Assembly: GCA_036172665.1 (NCBI GenBank)
Contig: CM069872.1
Span: forward strand, 49,524,101 to 49,588,100
Source: Prosopocoilus inquinatus
Taxonomy: Eukaryota; Arthropoda; Insecta; Coleoptera; Lucanidae
Reading direction: 5' to 3'
Length of the DNA stretch: 64,000 bases
In this document: piece by piece, positions 10,959-31,086 of the stretch
How positions within the stretch are numbered: the stretch's first letter is position 1
Layout: every line of letters begins with the position of its first letter
Made by a program: the position numbers and the translations under genes
The notes under the pieces: model-generated
Told to the model about the DNA's origin: nothing
The model's database searches: none
Seen by the model: the letters and a program-made list of their open reading frames with translations, nothing else

Positions 10959-12351
10959 AAGCGAATTACTTGATCGCATTTGAATAGCTATGCAAATTAA
11001 AAAACAGAAGTAAAATTTTTGTTGTCATGGAAACCAAAATTATAAAGTACTCGTACTCATAATGATCTGCAGATTCCAAATATGTATATCTATACAAGTC
11101 GTTCCATTTAGAAACAATAAAGTTGACAGTGCTAAGTCAAAAAATTCGGCTTTTCATTGAATTTGTCGATTCCGAATTTTTATAAATAAATAAAAATTGT
11201 ATAAAAGCAAACTCAGCATGGACGCCCTGTATTGTGTGTTGGACTTAGGTGGGAACAGAGGCCTCCTTAGTTAGATGAGAAGATGAAGATGGGCTAGGAA
11301 CTTGAAAAAGGGGAAGGAAAATGTTAAGAAAATGAAGGAAAATGTTTTAAAGTTGAAAAGTTTTAAGAAAATTTCCCCTGTTAAAGTTCTTCTGTTTTTC
11401 CGTTTTTTTTTTGTTTCTTTTAATTTTTTTAATAATTTTGACCATCGTTTTTGTATGCCCCCAACTCATCTGTCAGAGGGCGCCAAAATATGGAATGACA
11501 TGAGGGCGGCTTTTGGCCTCGCGGGGTTCGGTTCATGACGTATTTGAAGCCCGGCAATGAATCCAGCTTTACAAATGGCCCAGGCCTGGTTTTTCATTTA
11601 CAGTTTCCTGTAATGTTTCTTTCTCAAGAACGGTATTTTTTAAATACGACTTCACAGGTGAGACTTGAAAATTTTGAAAGCTTTTAGATTTGACAAGTTC
11701 AAAGATTTCTTAAAATTTAAGTGTTCGCATTTTAAGACCACGGCTCGAAGGGTGGGGATGGCAGTATTTTTGATGTATTCAAATAAATAAGCAACAGATG
11801 GAGCAAGCATAGTAATGTTACGAATTTTAGTTGTATCTTTTCCAGGGGCTTGACAAAATTGCCAGACCAAATTGATGGTTTTATTATATGCAAACAGAGG
11901 GTGTCGCAACTGCGCATTTTAGCCCACGTAACACGTGCTAGCAACCGTGCCTGAGCATTGTTTCGACTATTTTTGTTTATTGTGTTGGACACTGTGTTTA
12001 GCTGTTTGTTTTTTTTCCAATAATTTTGGTGGTGTGTTGTATTATTGTGCTTTTACAATGGGCAGAACGTACGCAAAACGGCCGAAAAAAAAATAAAAAA
12101 GCAAAATCAATGAAATACATTTGGAGAACAAGAAAATGTTCTGTGCATTTAACGAGAGTGAGCCCAGATAAGATTCTCAAATTACCTAGTATTTTCTGCA
12201 CTATTTTGTTTTTATAAAAAAGTTTTGTAATTAAACTTATCACTGTTACAGCACCTCAAATGCCAATACTCCTCAAATATTTTACGATGCGGACATGGAA
12301 CGTTTTGAGGATGTAATAATAACTGAAATTCCAAATTGCAAGTATTATAAA

Positions 12352-12709
12352 TGTACAGGTTTTTTTTTATATTTTGCATCCTACCACATCCTACCTAGAG
12401 ACTTTATTTTAGGAGCTAGAGATAAACTTTAAATGCAAAAGTAGTAGGGCTTCATGTCTATTATCTTTTAGAGTTATAACAAGAAACAAATGCGCAGCGC
12501 AAAGTGGAGAAAAAATACCAACTTTAATTTTTTGAAATTGAACATCCTATATTTTGTTTCATAAGATGAAAGAGCACTTTTGTTTCTAGTGATAACTCTA
12601 CAAGATAATAGGTATAAAAACGTATAACTTTTGTATTTAAAGTTTTTCTGTGGTTCCTAAAATAAAGCTTCTAGATAGGGCGCAAGATATAAAAAAATAC
12701 CCTGTACAT
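12352..12709. mobile_element. Foldback element between RTEL1 and PARG
   Basis: It starts TGTACAGG then a T run and ATATTTTGC, and ends GCAAGATATAAAAAAATACC then CTGTACA. Inner arms pair AGAGACTTTATTTTAGGAGC with CCTAAAATAAAGCTTCT. The rest of 10960-14115 has no gene that I can see. Confidence 0.6.
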
Positions 12710-13846
12710 TGGGAGTAGGACTGTACAAGAATACCAATATTCAAATTTATTATAAAATACTGATAGGAAAAATAAAAACTATTGATATTGAATAAATAAT
12801 CGATATTATCGATGTCTGAAAACTATCATTTGAGTAAAATTTGTTGTCGCACAGCCTTAATTAAGAATTATGCATAATAGCACAATAATAGCTTAATATG
12901 CATAGACAGGGACTTTGAAAAGTAGTTACAAGAGCGCCCTCATTTGGAGAAGGACTGAACTATTCTGGAGAAAATTGTTTTAGTGCCTCTTCGAACCACC
13001 ACAATCGACATTTAAAATCTATTTAATGTCGTAATTACACGAGATAACTTCCTCATATTGCAGATAATGGTTTTAAATGCATTTATTGACGTCGTGTGAT
13101 AATTTGTTTTTCGAATTTTGTTGAAAAAAAAGTTACATATTGACAATTTAATTATTGAATTAATCACATTAAATATCAATCAAATTTTATACTATTTTCA
13201 GAAAACCTTTATAGATTTATGAAGAAACATAACACTTTTAAAAATTGGGAAAAAAATTATTCCTTCTTGAAATTTATATCCACAAAAATTGTAGAATGCT
13301 TTCACAAGTACTGCCATCTAGGTAGAACACCCGCTGGCGCCCTGGTCTTAAAGTCTGGTACTTGATAAGGTACTATTTTAAAGAAAGAAAAATAACAGGA
13401 ACCTGTAATTGTCAATTATTTCTTTCTTTCATTAATTTAATTTTCATTTTGCATTAATGCAGGCACTCGAAAATGTTCATTAACGCTATTAAAAGTAAGG
13501 GCACATCCAAGAGTTAAGTAAATAAAATAGCGTTTAAAAAGTAAAGAAAAATGATGGTAATTATCTTAAAATCACTAGAATTCGCACTGACTTTCATATA
13601 AATACATCAGAATTTACACCATACACCATACACCAAAAGCTTCATTTTCATCACCAAGAACACCTTAACTACACCAAATCTGGTGTAAAATGCACCCCGA
13701 GACTGATTTTTAGTCATCGAATCTGGTGATTAAAATTTTAATCGTTTGGCACTACTGACAAGATTAGTCATGTGTTTGTCATCTTGCATTGGCGCTTCGA
13801 AAATTCAGAAAATTGTGTCAGCGAAGGAAAATATATTGCTTAAAAC

Positions 13847-13945
13847 GTTTTGCGAAAAGTTATGTAATATTTTCATGTTTTTGTTAATATCTACAGTTTT
13901 GCGAAAAGTTATGTAATATTTTCATGTTTTTGTTAATATTTACAG
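13847..13945 (+). repeat. 49-bp direct duplication carrying an acceptor-like end
   Basis: The unit starting GTTTTGCGAAAAGTTATG is present twice in tandem (13847-13895, 13896-13944). Each copy ends in a pyrimidine-rich stretch and TACAG, like a splice acceptor. It lies 170 bp before the PARG start codon, so it could be a duplicated acceptor for a PARG 5' UTR exon. Confidence 0.55.
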
Positions 13946-14115
13946 TTCTGGAAAACCAAACAGACTTACATGCAATGGTGCAATGTTTGTAAATCATCTC
14001 TGCGTACGTATATTGTGCCAGAATGATATTCATTACTATCAGAAGATATCATCATATCAGTGCTGCATTAGTGTGTGTAAATAGTTTGTAGTAGAGCAGT
14101 GTGGTACACTAAAAC

Positions 14116-22599
<8,484 letters not shown>

Positions 22600-23490
22600 A
22601 TAAATAATATTTGAGATAGTACAAGCATTTTCTTTTTATTAAACGGTTTTTATACATTATGCATGTTTTCTTGCGAATGCGAATGCGATTGCATGTCCGT
22701 CTGTCCGTATTATATGTCGCATTTATAACGTCAAGCGCTCTACGTTTAAAACCTTTTTTTTTTTTTTTGTAATGAAATGATCGACTAATTGTGGTGGACA
22801 AATTTCAACATATTTACCGTTAGTTAATTTGGACAATTTCATTCTGCGTATTTGTATTATTGTCAATTTAAAAAAAAAGATAAAAAATATTTGGTAAGGA
22901 GAAATTCCTAATTTTAATTATTGAGAAATGTAATTAACGCCAGCGACCGCGACGCTGGCAATCATTTAATAGTAGTCTACCTGACGCCTGTATAATTGTT
23001 GCAATATATTTCGTTCTTTGTTTATACGTTAATTACGGCAAAGGTTAATTCTACTATAAAGAGCGATTTCAATGGAACGTTAATTACCGAATTACTTTTA
23101 TTAACGTTATTACTCGCCTTTTGTAAAGACCGAGAACGTATGGAAATTACTTAATTGTTAGGTAATATCACTTCCAGCAACAAAAGTCTCATAATAAAAA
23201 AAAAATACATATAATCATTTTAATACCCTCCTGCTTATACTTTATTAATTAATTAATTTGTATAACAAAACTTTGGCCAGCTCTCACACATGTGAAGATG
23301 CTGAATAAGATGCTCGAAGAAATTTGTATACAGCGTGGCTGTAAATCTATGTCTAATTGAAACCACAAATATAAAAGAAACAAACAAAATTGGCTAAATA
23401 ACAATAGGAAAAAAATAAATAGTAACTGCAATGCACGACGAATTTTGAATTGAAAGTTTTCGTATAGTTCTTGCTCGTGAGAATTGCAGA

Positions 23491-23757
23491 AAGATATGAA
23501 ACAAAAAATATAAATGAAGTCGATTCTTGTCCGATGAAAATTTTAAGTAAAAAAAAGTTTTTTAAACTTGAAAGCAAAATTATGAAAGGAAAAACACTCA
23601 ACGTTTCGCTATTAATTAATAGCTTCGTCAGGAAACGTAGAGTGTTTTTCCCTTCATAATTTTGTCCGCTTCAAGTTTAAAAAACTTTTTTTTTTACTTA
23701 CAAATTTTCATCGGACAAGAATCAACTTCATTTATATTTTTTGTTTCATATCTTTCA
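23491..23757. repeat. Long hairpin, arms about 120 bp
   Basis: The left arm starts GAAAGATATGAAACAAAAAA and the right arm ends with its complement at 23757. Between them are paired blocks GATTCTTGTCCGATGAAAAT and AACTTGAA. The centre is a perfect GCTATTAATTAATAGC palindrome. A transcript would form a hairpin long enough for endo-siRNA processing. Confidence 0.75.
23595..23648 (-). ncRNA. Hammerhead ribozyme-like motif, at hairpin tip
   Basis: On the - strand, CTGACGA (23631-23625) is followed by the AT-rich palindromic helix GCTATT..AATAGC and then GAAAC (23607-23603) and GTTG. Helix III would be the two-pair ACGT. GAGTGTTTTTCC on one side and GGGAAAAACACTC on the other pair as an extended helix I. 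One extra A before helix II makes the 10.1-11.1 pair a mismatch, so this copy is probably decayed. Confidence 0.4.
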
Positions 23758-24065
23758 AGTTTAAAAAAAAACTTTTTACTTAAAAAAATACTTTTAAAAA
23801 ACGAGCTAAAAATATAATTTATTAACTTACTTGACGTTTTGCAAATATAATTATCTGCTTTAATGTAAATAAATTACATCTTTAGATCGTTTTTAAAAGT
23901 ATTTTTTTGTTTCATATCTTTCTGAAGTTTTACATTTGTGTAACAAATGATTATTATAAAAGCGAGGGAAAACGCATATTGTTATATCAATTGTTGGTGA
24001 ATGTAATAGCTCCGTTCGTAGCTCCACGAATCTCGTACTCTTCGCTCCCGACAACGTTTTTATCA

Positions 24066-24560
24066 TGAATACAATCGCTTTCAGATACTCGCGGAAATTT
24101 CCAGAATCTTCGCGTACGCACGGGAATACTCCGCAGCTTTCCCGAAACCATCTGCGATATTAATCGCGAGTGCCCCCGGCCACGCTTCTCACAAAACCCG
24201 GCGAAGTATTTGCTCGCCCCGTACCCAACGCTGTAACAATAACTTAGGGTCGAAAATTAACCATTACTTTTTATGATGGGAAAAATGTTAGTGATTAGTT
24301 GAATAAAATTTGCATTCGCTTCCAGATATCCGGGGAAATTTCCAAAGTTTTCACGTACGCACGGGAATTGTCCGCAGCTTTCCCGAAACTACCTGCGGTA
24401 TTAATCGCGAGTGCCCCCGGCCACGCTCTTCACAAATGTCGGTGAAGTACCTGGGCGCCCCGATCCAACGCTGTAGCGTAACACGTAACGCTGAGGGTCG
24501 GAAATTAATAATTACTTTTTAAGACTGTAAAAATGATAGTAATTAGTTGAATAATATTTT
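24066..24560. repeat. Tandem duplication of a 241-bp GC-rich module
   Basis: Two copies (about 24066-24300 and 24301-24560) share GGAAATTTCC, CGTACGCACGGGAAT, TCCGCAGCTTTCCCGAAAC, TATTAATCGCGAGTGCCCCC and GGCCACGC. They are about 80-85% identical and unusually GC-rich for this intergenic region. No frame is conserved between the copies. Confidence 0.75.
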
Positions 24561-25476
24561 TGTTGTACAGGGTGTCGTACTCTGAAATTGTTTATACACA
24601 ATTTTTGAAAATGCCCATTTTTCTTTCACTCGATGACATCGGTAACATTTTTTTTTTTTTTAATATTTGGGATGGCATCATCAACGACTTTTTAGTCGAG
24701 CACATACGTCCCGTTTTCACCGAGACAGTGTCGTTTTTTTTTTCGTGCGTATTGATCGTCCCATTTTTTCGCAAATATTCCAGTTTTGTCTCTTTTTTTT
24801 TCTATGGAAAGAAAACGCGCTAATGCAATCGCTCAAGGATTATTATTTTATTATCAATAAACTCGATAAACTTAAATAAGTTGCTAAATAAGAACTGGAA
24901 TTAGGAATAGGAATTAGAACAAGTTTTCGCTTTCTTTTGTTTACATGTCTTATTTAGTTAAAAAAACCTCACGTTAAAAAAAAAATAAAAAAAGCGTTTT
25001 CCTTCAGACTTGAATACCATACGTTTCAAAAAGAAATAGTATATTTTTTTCCTAATTTATAAGTACAGGTGGGAATCACGTATTTTGACGTCATCATGTA
25101 AACACTTGCTTCACTTACGTTCTCTCAATAACTGACGTAACCCAGTTTGGAAGCCGGGGCGCTTCTCGAATTATTTAAAAAATGACTCTGATCTTTATTT
25201 ATAAGTAATTAATTATCAACGAAATCGTTCCAATTGCGACCTACAAATTCGTGCGAATTTATACAGGAAAATAATACGTACAGATTACTGTGTTACTTGT
25301 ATTAAATTCCTTAGTACCATTGTTAAATGAACATATGGTATATAAATACAGTAGGACATCTATAATCCGAACGTGCCTTAACACGGACCTCCAGTAATCT
25401 GAACAGCGGAGATTCGAAGCCATAATCCGAACAGCGAAGTGATTTTTGCTGGAAGTCCCTTGGTTTCAAGTTTTCT

Positions 25477-25607
25477 AAGGCCCGATTTCTTCACATACGG
25501 ATAAATTTATCTGCCAGGTAATATCCTGGAAAACTATTAATACAATGGTTTCCAAGGATAATACCTGACAGATAAATTTATCAGGAGGTGAAGAAATCGG
25601 GCATAAG
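25477..25607. mobile_element. Foldback MITE, GGCCCGATTTCTTCAC family
   Basis: This is the best-preserved copy. It starts GGCCCGATTTCTTCAC, ends GTGAAGAAATCGGGC, has paired GATAAATTTATC blocks, and the loop has TGGTTTCCAAGGATAATACC. TAAG flanks the right end and CTAAG the left. Confidence 0.8.
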
Positions 25608-25746
25608 ATATGCCCTGTTTATTTATACTGTTTATTATTCGCCAGTCGCAAGTCGCTGATGCGTAGGATAGCGATAGCGCAAAGTAGCGACCGTAAATTG
25701 GCGGTGAATGGCGTCACAAAATAATTAAATGTTCAAATAAGAAAAG

Positions 25747-25772
25747 AGAGAGAGAAAGAGAGAGAGAGATGC
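25747..25772 (+). repeat. (GA)n microsatellite
   Basis: GAGAGAGAGAAAGAGAGAGA: a simple dinucleotide run with one interruption. Confidence 0.9.
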
Positions 25773-26617
25773 TTCCAAGATTGAAGAGCTCCAGACAAAC
25801 GCATTTTTTCAAGTAAGCATCTGCACGGGAATCCAAAAATGCGCCGCCAAATATCTATTCCTTACACAAAAAATGATATTAAGCTTATGTGGTTTGCTAA
25901 AAATATCACCGTCGCGTAAGAAAACGTAAAAGTATTTTTTAAACTTTATTTTTGTACTGTACTTGCTCGTGAGAATTGGTGAATCTTCATTTTCCAAATA
26001 CGTTAATCATGTTAAATCAAGTTGGACTAGTAACATAAATATTGATCGGTCCTTTTATTTTTATTTTCTATTATTTACATTCGCGGTCATATGACGGCCG
26101 CTACATTACGGTACCGCTATCCTTAAGCCAAAACTTTACTGACTGTGAATTCCATTTGCATTGAAATTTATATTTTCTGTCTTTTGTTCGAAAATCCGAA
26201 TCAAAAAGAGCAATAATTACTAGTTCCGATTGAAGAGGTTGTAGTGTACAAACTTGAATTATGTGCTGAAAGCGGTGATGGGTTAATGGAATACTTTAAA
26301 ATTTTGCTTTTGTTTTTTTTTTGTTTTCGGTTTTAAGAACACGTGAGATAGAGTTCGTAATAAATCAAGCAAAATTTTTTTCTTTTGGCATTTTTTTTTT
26401 TTGTAAAATTAAAAATGAACGTTTTCTTCCTCTTGTAAAGTCAATCCGTGGACATACTGTATATACAATTTGTGTTCTGAAATATTGTTTGAACAACACC
26501 ACCCTAGTCCCGGTTTTGCTCCAAGGAATTATGGTCAGCTTAGTTATTTCATTTTCATGCAAGAAGTGCTGCTGGAACTACTGGAAGATGTTCAGGTGCT
26601 GGTACCAACCCTCCTAG

Positions 26618-27905
26618 CAGAGTGACGTCGGAATTACGTCATTTTTAGGTAATTTTACGTCATTGACGTCATTTGTCCCGAAAGTGACGTCAAAATGACG
26701 AGTCACACGACAAGTGTATTAATAACGTCGTAAAAGTGACGTCATTAACACGTCAGTGTAAAGCGACAAAATGTTATTAGGTTTATTTTTGAAACTTATT
26801 GCTTTAAAAACATCTTTGGGACTAAAGAACTGAGTGTAAATAAATACTTTCAATATTTCTGAAGCCAATTATACCAAAATTAATATTGGAATTGTTAATT
26901 TAAAGGAAATGGTAACATTTAAATAGCCGTGAATGCAAACACAAGATGGCGTAATTCTAGCACTTAGTAACTAACGCAACATGTATAAAGCCTTACCGAA
27001 AAATTGAAACAAATGAGAATCACGACGAGATCGTCTCAAAGTAATTCTCAAAGAGTTTATTATAAAAAAAAATAACTTTTCCACAAAAGTTGTTTCACAT
27101 TTTTATTCACTTGATGTTCGTCATTTGTGAAAAATTTGAATTGTCTTTTGCACTCGGATTTAACACTTTGATATTTGGATTATACATTCCCAGATAGCAA
27201 AAAGACGTATTTATCGCGTCGCTTTTAGGTATAGTCATCACCTTAATTATTTACGACGCCACTCTGCTGCTAGCTGGAATGGTTCAACGTAATCATTCAG
27301 TTATTTCATGATACAAACATTTAACGAAATTTCTGAACGATTGTTTCGTACCATTCCGAACCATTCGAACAAACCTTTAAATGCCAGCAACCGAAACAAA
27401 ATATTTACTTATTAATAATAAGAGGTGTTTTATCACCTAGAAATGACGGCAAAAAGACGTCAGCAAAGACTGTCCTAACGGTACGTATTAGTAACGTCAT
27501 TAATTGGTAATGATATGGCCACATGATTTTTACTGTTCAACACCACCTTTAAATGACGTCCAGAAAACGTCATTATTCGTCATGAGTCTGCTACCTGGGC
27601 TGTTACACATTTACGTTGACAAAATTAATAAAATATATAAATTTTGGCTCTCAATGCCGAACAAAAGAACATCATTGCAACGTTGAGGCGAAACACGTCA
27701 CTTCTTCGTCATTATTACGTCATTATATGGTTTGTTTACGTCACAATTGACGTCAAACTTACGTTACCTAATGATGTGTCATGGTTATACTTACTTATAA
27801 CTTACTTATAAAGTGATTAAAACGTCGCTCAGACGTCTTTTGGAAGTTAGATTGACGACATATTAGTGGCAAAGATGACGTCATTACAACGCCCTTTTCA
27901 CGTTA
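26618..27905. repeat. Stretch dense in ACGTC/GACGT words
   Basis: About twenty ACGTC-containing words (for example TGACGTCA, TTACGTCATT) occur in two clusters, 26618-26760 and 27440-27905. Inner ends near 27190 (CCCAGATAGCAAAAAGACGT) and 27600 (GCTACCTGGGCTG) look like terminal repeats, as do CCTAGCAGAGTGACGTC at 26613 and ACTCTGTTGGCTGG at 27905. This suggests nested copies of one element. No gene is evident from 22600 to 28617. Confidence 0.5.
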
Positions 27906-28494
27906 CTCTGTTGGCTGGAAAGAAACATTACGCCCGAGATTGTCTATTAGTTACTTTTGAGTTTTTAGAAAAATTTAATTTTTTATTTTGTAACTTATCT
28001 TTTTCTTGTCTTGAAGTAATCTTTTTCTCTCTGTCTCTTTCCTTTTTTTTTGTATTTGTCGTGCTTTTTCGATCTTTACTTCGTCTTTTGTTCATAATAC
28101 TGCCGCCATTTTTCGGAAGTAATGGCACATGGCACTTTTTCTTTCTAATTTTTGTCTTTCGTTGAACTGCTTTATTGTGGCCATGTCAGAGATATTTATC
28201 CGAAATTGGGCCTGGCTTTTTTATGACTATGGACGAAATGCATTAAATCTTTTTAACATTTTCACTTCCGTCTTCCTGGCTTTTCCGTATTCTCGGAAGA
28301 ATTTATGGAGACGAAGAGATCTAGACTTTTAAAAGTGTTAAGTTATGTTGATATTACTTCTTTCATTTCTGTTTGAAAGGAAGCAAGCGTTTCTTTAGTA
28401 AAGTCAGTCTTGGTATCTATCGGTTCTTTAGAGAAAAGATGTGGTCATCATCATCATTGTACAGTTTACTACACTTTTCTGCGAAATTCATATA

Positions 28495-28500
28495 TTTATT
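28495..28500 (-). promoter_or_regulatory. Likely polyadenylation signal of the cuticle-protein gene
   Basis: TTTATT on the + strand reads AATAAA on the - strand, 118 nt after the stop codon of the chitin-binding protein. Confidence 0.55.
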
Positions 28501-28617
28501 TGTATTATACATAAATGGCAATTACAATTTAATTTACACGATTTGTAGGCACTTAGAGGCATGTATGCAGATTACTCTATGTATGTACTTATATTTGATA
28601 ACATCTGTACACATCAA

Positions 28618-31086
28618 TTAACGGCTAACTTGAGGAAGGTATTCTCTTGATGGCGTACCAGGTCTACCAGATCCGGGAAAGCCTGTACTGGGTTGCTGTG
28701 CTTCTGGAGACTGAGGAGAACTCTGTGGATAAATTACGGGTCTTCTAGGCCGTTCCGATTCACTAGGTCCTTGTGATCCTCTAGATCCTTGTTGTGTACC
28801 AAAATCTTGTAAACTGCCAGGCCCTATTGGTCCACTGGATTCTTGCGGTCCGCTAGGTCTTTCCGATCCGCTAGGTCCTTGCAATCCACTAGGTCCTTGC
28901 ACTCCGCTAGGTCCTTGCAGCCCGTTATATCCTTGTGGTCCGCTAGGTCTTTGTGGTCCGTTATATCCTTGCGGTCCGCTAGGTCCTTGCGTTCCGCTAG
29001 GTCCTTGCGGTCCGCTAGGTCCTTGCGGCCCGTTATATCCTTGCGGCCCGCTAGGTCCTTGTGGTCCGCTGTATCCTTGCGTTTCGCTGGGTCCTTGCGT
29101 TCCGCTAGGTCCTTGCGGCCCGTTATATCCTTGCGGCCCGCTAGGCCCTTGTGGTCCACTATATCCTTGCGGTCCGCTAGGTGCTTGCGTTTCGCTAGGT
29201 CCGTGCGGTCCGCTTGGTCCTTGCGGTTCGCTTGGTCCTTGCGGTGTAAATTGTCCCGGGCCTTGTGTCCCGCTACTGAACCCTTGTTCCGGAAAGCCTG
29301 ACGGAACAGCGCCTGGAACTTGACCAAATATAAAGTAATTGTATATATTTGCATTAATCCCATATAGTGACGGCGCCGAATTACAATCGAACTGATTCCA
29401 CCATATGCAAATCAAGTATTCCTGATGGAAAATTGTACCATTGGGGCACAGAAAATCATACGTTTTGTTACTAGCGCACACGTGGAAAACCTGGCACCTA
29501 GTTTCAACATCGGCGTAGTATCCAGGATGTTCTTGTTGATCACACTTAAACGAAGTCTCGGGTATTGCAGAATATATTGGATAATCAACATCTGGTTCCC
29601 CGGGTATTGCAGAATAATCTCCTTCTTCATAGTTTCCTCCATCAAATGTACCTGTGCCGCTAATCCGATGTGATGATCCAACGGATGATTCCCTAGGAAC
29701 GTCTGAGGTGTCTGTAGCACCCGGAACTCTAGGAGCCACTGGACCTCCGGGAATACCCGAAAAATTTGAATCTCTGCGCGGCCCTGGTACACCTAACCTT
29801 CCAGAACCATCGGGAGTCATCGGAACATCAGAAATACCTTGCCCTGTAGGTTGAGATGAACCAAAATTAACTTGCCCAGGAAGATATGTTCGTGAAGGTT
29901 TCCCTATCCCACTCGACCCCGTGTCTCTAGGACCTCCAGGTTCACCAGATCCTTCAGTTCGGCCACCAGGGCGCGGATACATGTGCGATGGTGGACCCTC
30001 ACGGCCGTTATATTCTTGCGGCCTGGTTACTCCTTGAGCTCCGTTTGGCTTCTGTGGTTCTCCAGATCCTTGCGGTGTGCCTGGTCTTTGTGGTACACTA
30101 TGCGTATCACCTTGTGAACCTACAGGTGGGGCATATAAGGTCGGTCGTTTACTAAGACCTGGAATATTCGCTTGTGGCTTTTGTTGTTTTAATTCTGGAC
30201 CTTGCGGAACGCCAGATCCTTGCGATGCGCCGCCAGGAACTTGAGAACCTCCAGGGGGTCTTGAAAATGAACGGTCAGTTTTATGAAATCCAGAATCTCC
30301 ATTAAGAGAAAGTTGGCCTTCTTGTTGCATGAAACCTTGAGGTCCTTGAGGTCCGCCGGGGATTTGTGGTGTATTTGGTTCTTGTAGTAGTCCATTAGGA
30401 TGTTGTGGTTTTCCTGATACTTTTGAACCGTCGCGTGCTTCTGGTCCGTTGGGTTTTTGTGGTCCACTCTGTCCTTGCGGTCCAGTCCTAGTAGGTGACT
30501 CTGCTCTACCTGAAGGAAAGCCATTAAGAGCTCCTGCTACTGGTCTGTTTGCTCCTTGAATTCCAGGATATCCAGCGGGACCCTGAGGAGTGCTAGGTCT
30601 CACATCACTGGCACGTTGTGGACCACCGGCGCCGTCTTGTTGACGTCTAAGAGGTCCATCAGGGCTTTGCGGAGTGATGCCTGCAGGTCGTTGAGGAAAC
30701 GATGGTCCGTCAGGTCTACCAGAGGGATAGCCAGTGAAAGGTCCTGGTGCTGGACCACTTGGTTGCTGAGTTTCAGAATATCCGCCGAAAACTTGACCAC
30801 CAGGATATCCGCCGGAGCCGCCAGGTTGTTGATATTCAGGATATCTGCCGGAGTTTTGTGGACCGCCAGGTCTTTGAAGATCAGAATACACGCCTTGTGG
30901 ACCCCCGGGTTGTTGACTTCCAGGACGTTCGCCGGGGCCCTGCGGGGCACCCGTTTTTTGACCGTCAGGAAATTTGTTGAAAGTAACTCCGGTTCCAGGA
31001 CGTTCGGGTTGTGCTGGACCTGGATATTTGGTAGTTCCGTCGCTAAATGGTTTAATGGGCGGTTGATAAGAATAACCATTTTGAGC
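28618..31086 (-). CDS. GPQ-rich collagen-like cuticle protein with one chitin-binding domain
   Basis: This is a large terminal exon of about 822 codons. Residues here count from the ATG at 31095. The first half (to about 500) and the last third are low-complexity G/P/Q-rich, with tandem GPQGPSGPQGYN-type units at about 610-750. In between, six cysteines at about 518-571 spaced C-x15-C-x5-C-x9-C-x12-C-x7-C, with HPGYYAD and CPNGTIFHQ, form a peritrophin-A/CBM14 chitin-binding domain. This matches the single-domain CPAP1 cuticular group. No signal peptide is present. A good acceptor (TTTTTGATGCAG) ends at 31087 in phase 0, so the true exon probably begins at 31086 and a secretion-signal exon lies upstream on the - strand, not found. 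Function in cuticle chitin binding is inferred from the family. Frames on the other strand over the repeats are shadows. Confidence 0.85.
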   Translation of the reverse strand, partial: AQNGYSYQPPIKPFSDGTTKYPGPAQPERPGTGVTFNKFPDGQKTGAPQGPGERPGSQQPGGPQGVYSDLQRPGGPQNSGRYPEYQQPGGSGGYPGGQVFGGYSETQQPSGPAPGPFTGYPSGRPDGPSFPQRPAGITPQSPDGPLRRQQDGAGGPQRASDVRPSTPQGPAGYPGIQGANRPVAGALNGFPSGRAESPTRTGPQGQSGPQKPNGPEARDGSKVSGKPQHPNGLLQEPNTPQIPGGPQGPQGFMQQEGQLSLNGDSGFHKTDRSFSRPPGGSQVPGGASQGSGVPQGPELKQQKPQANIPGLSKRPTLYAPPVGSQGDTHSVPQRPGTPQGSGEPQKPNGAQGVTRPQEYNGREGPPSHMYPRPGGRTEGSGEPGGPRDTGSSGIGKPSRTYLPGQVNFGSSQPTGQGISDVPMTPDGSGRLGVPGPRRDSNFSGIPGGPVAPRVPGATDTSDVPRESSVGSSHRISGTGTFDGGNYEEGDYSAIPGEPDVDYPIYSAIPETSFKCDQQEHPGYYADVETRCQVFHVCASNKTYDFLCPNGTIFHQEYLICIWWNQFDCNSAPSLYGINANIYNYFIFGQVPGAVPSGFPEQGFSSGTQGPGQFTPQGPSEPQGPSGPHGPSETQAPSGPQGYSGPQGPSGPQGYNGPQGPSGTQGPSETQGYSGPQGPSGPQGYNGPQGPSGPQGPSGTQGPSGPQGYNGPQRPSGPQGYNGLQGPSGVQGPSGLQGPSGSERPSGPQESSGPIGPGSLQDFGTQQGSRGSQGPSESERPRRPVIYPQSSPQSPEAQQPSTGFPGSGRPGTPSREYLPQVSR
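28840..29250 (-). repeat. Coding minisatellite (GPQ/GPS repeats)
   Basis: Within the cuticle-protein exon, 18-bp units such as GGTCCGCTAGGTCCTTGC (as seen on +) and variants ending GTTATATCCTTG repeat more than 15 times, encoding GPSGPQ and GYNGPQ. Length polymorphism between individuals is likely. Confidence 0.85.

Noticed and set aside
28824..30600. Long frames on both strands over the cuticle-protein exon
   Set aside because: They are shifted readings of the GPQ minisatellite; only the - strand frame contains the six-cysteine domain.
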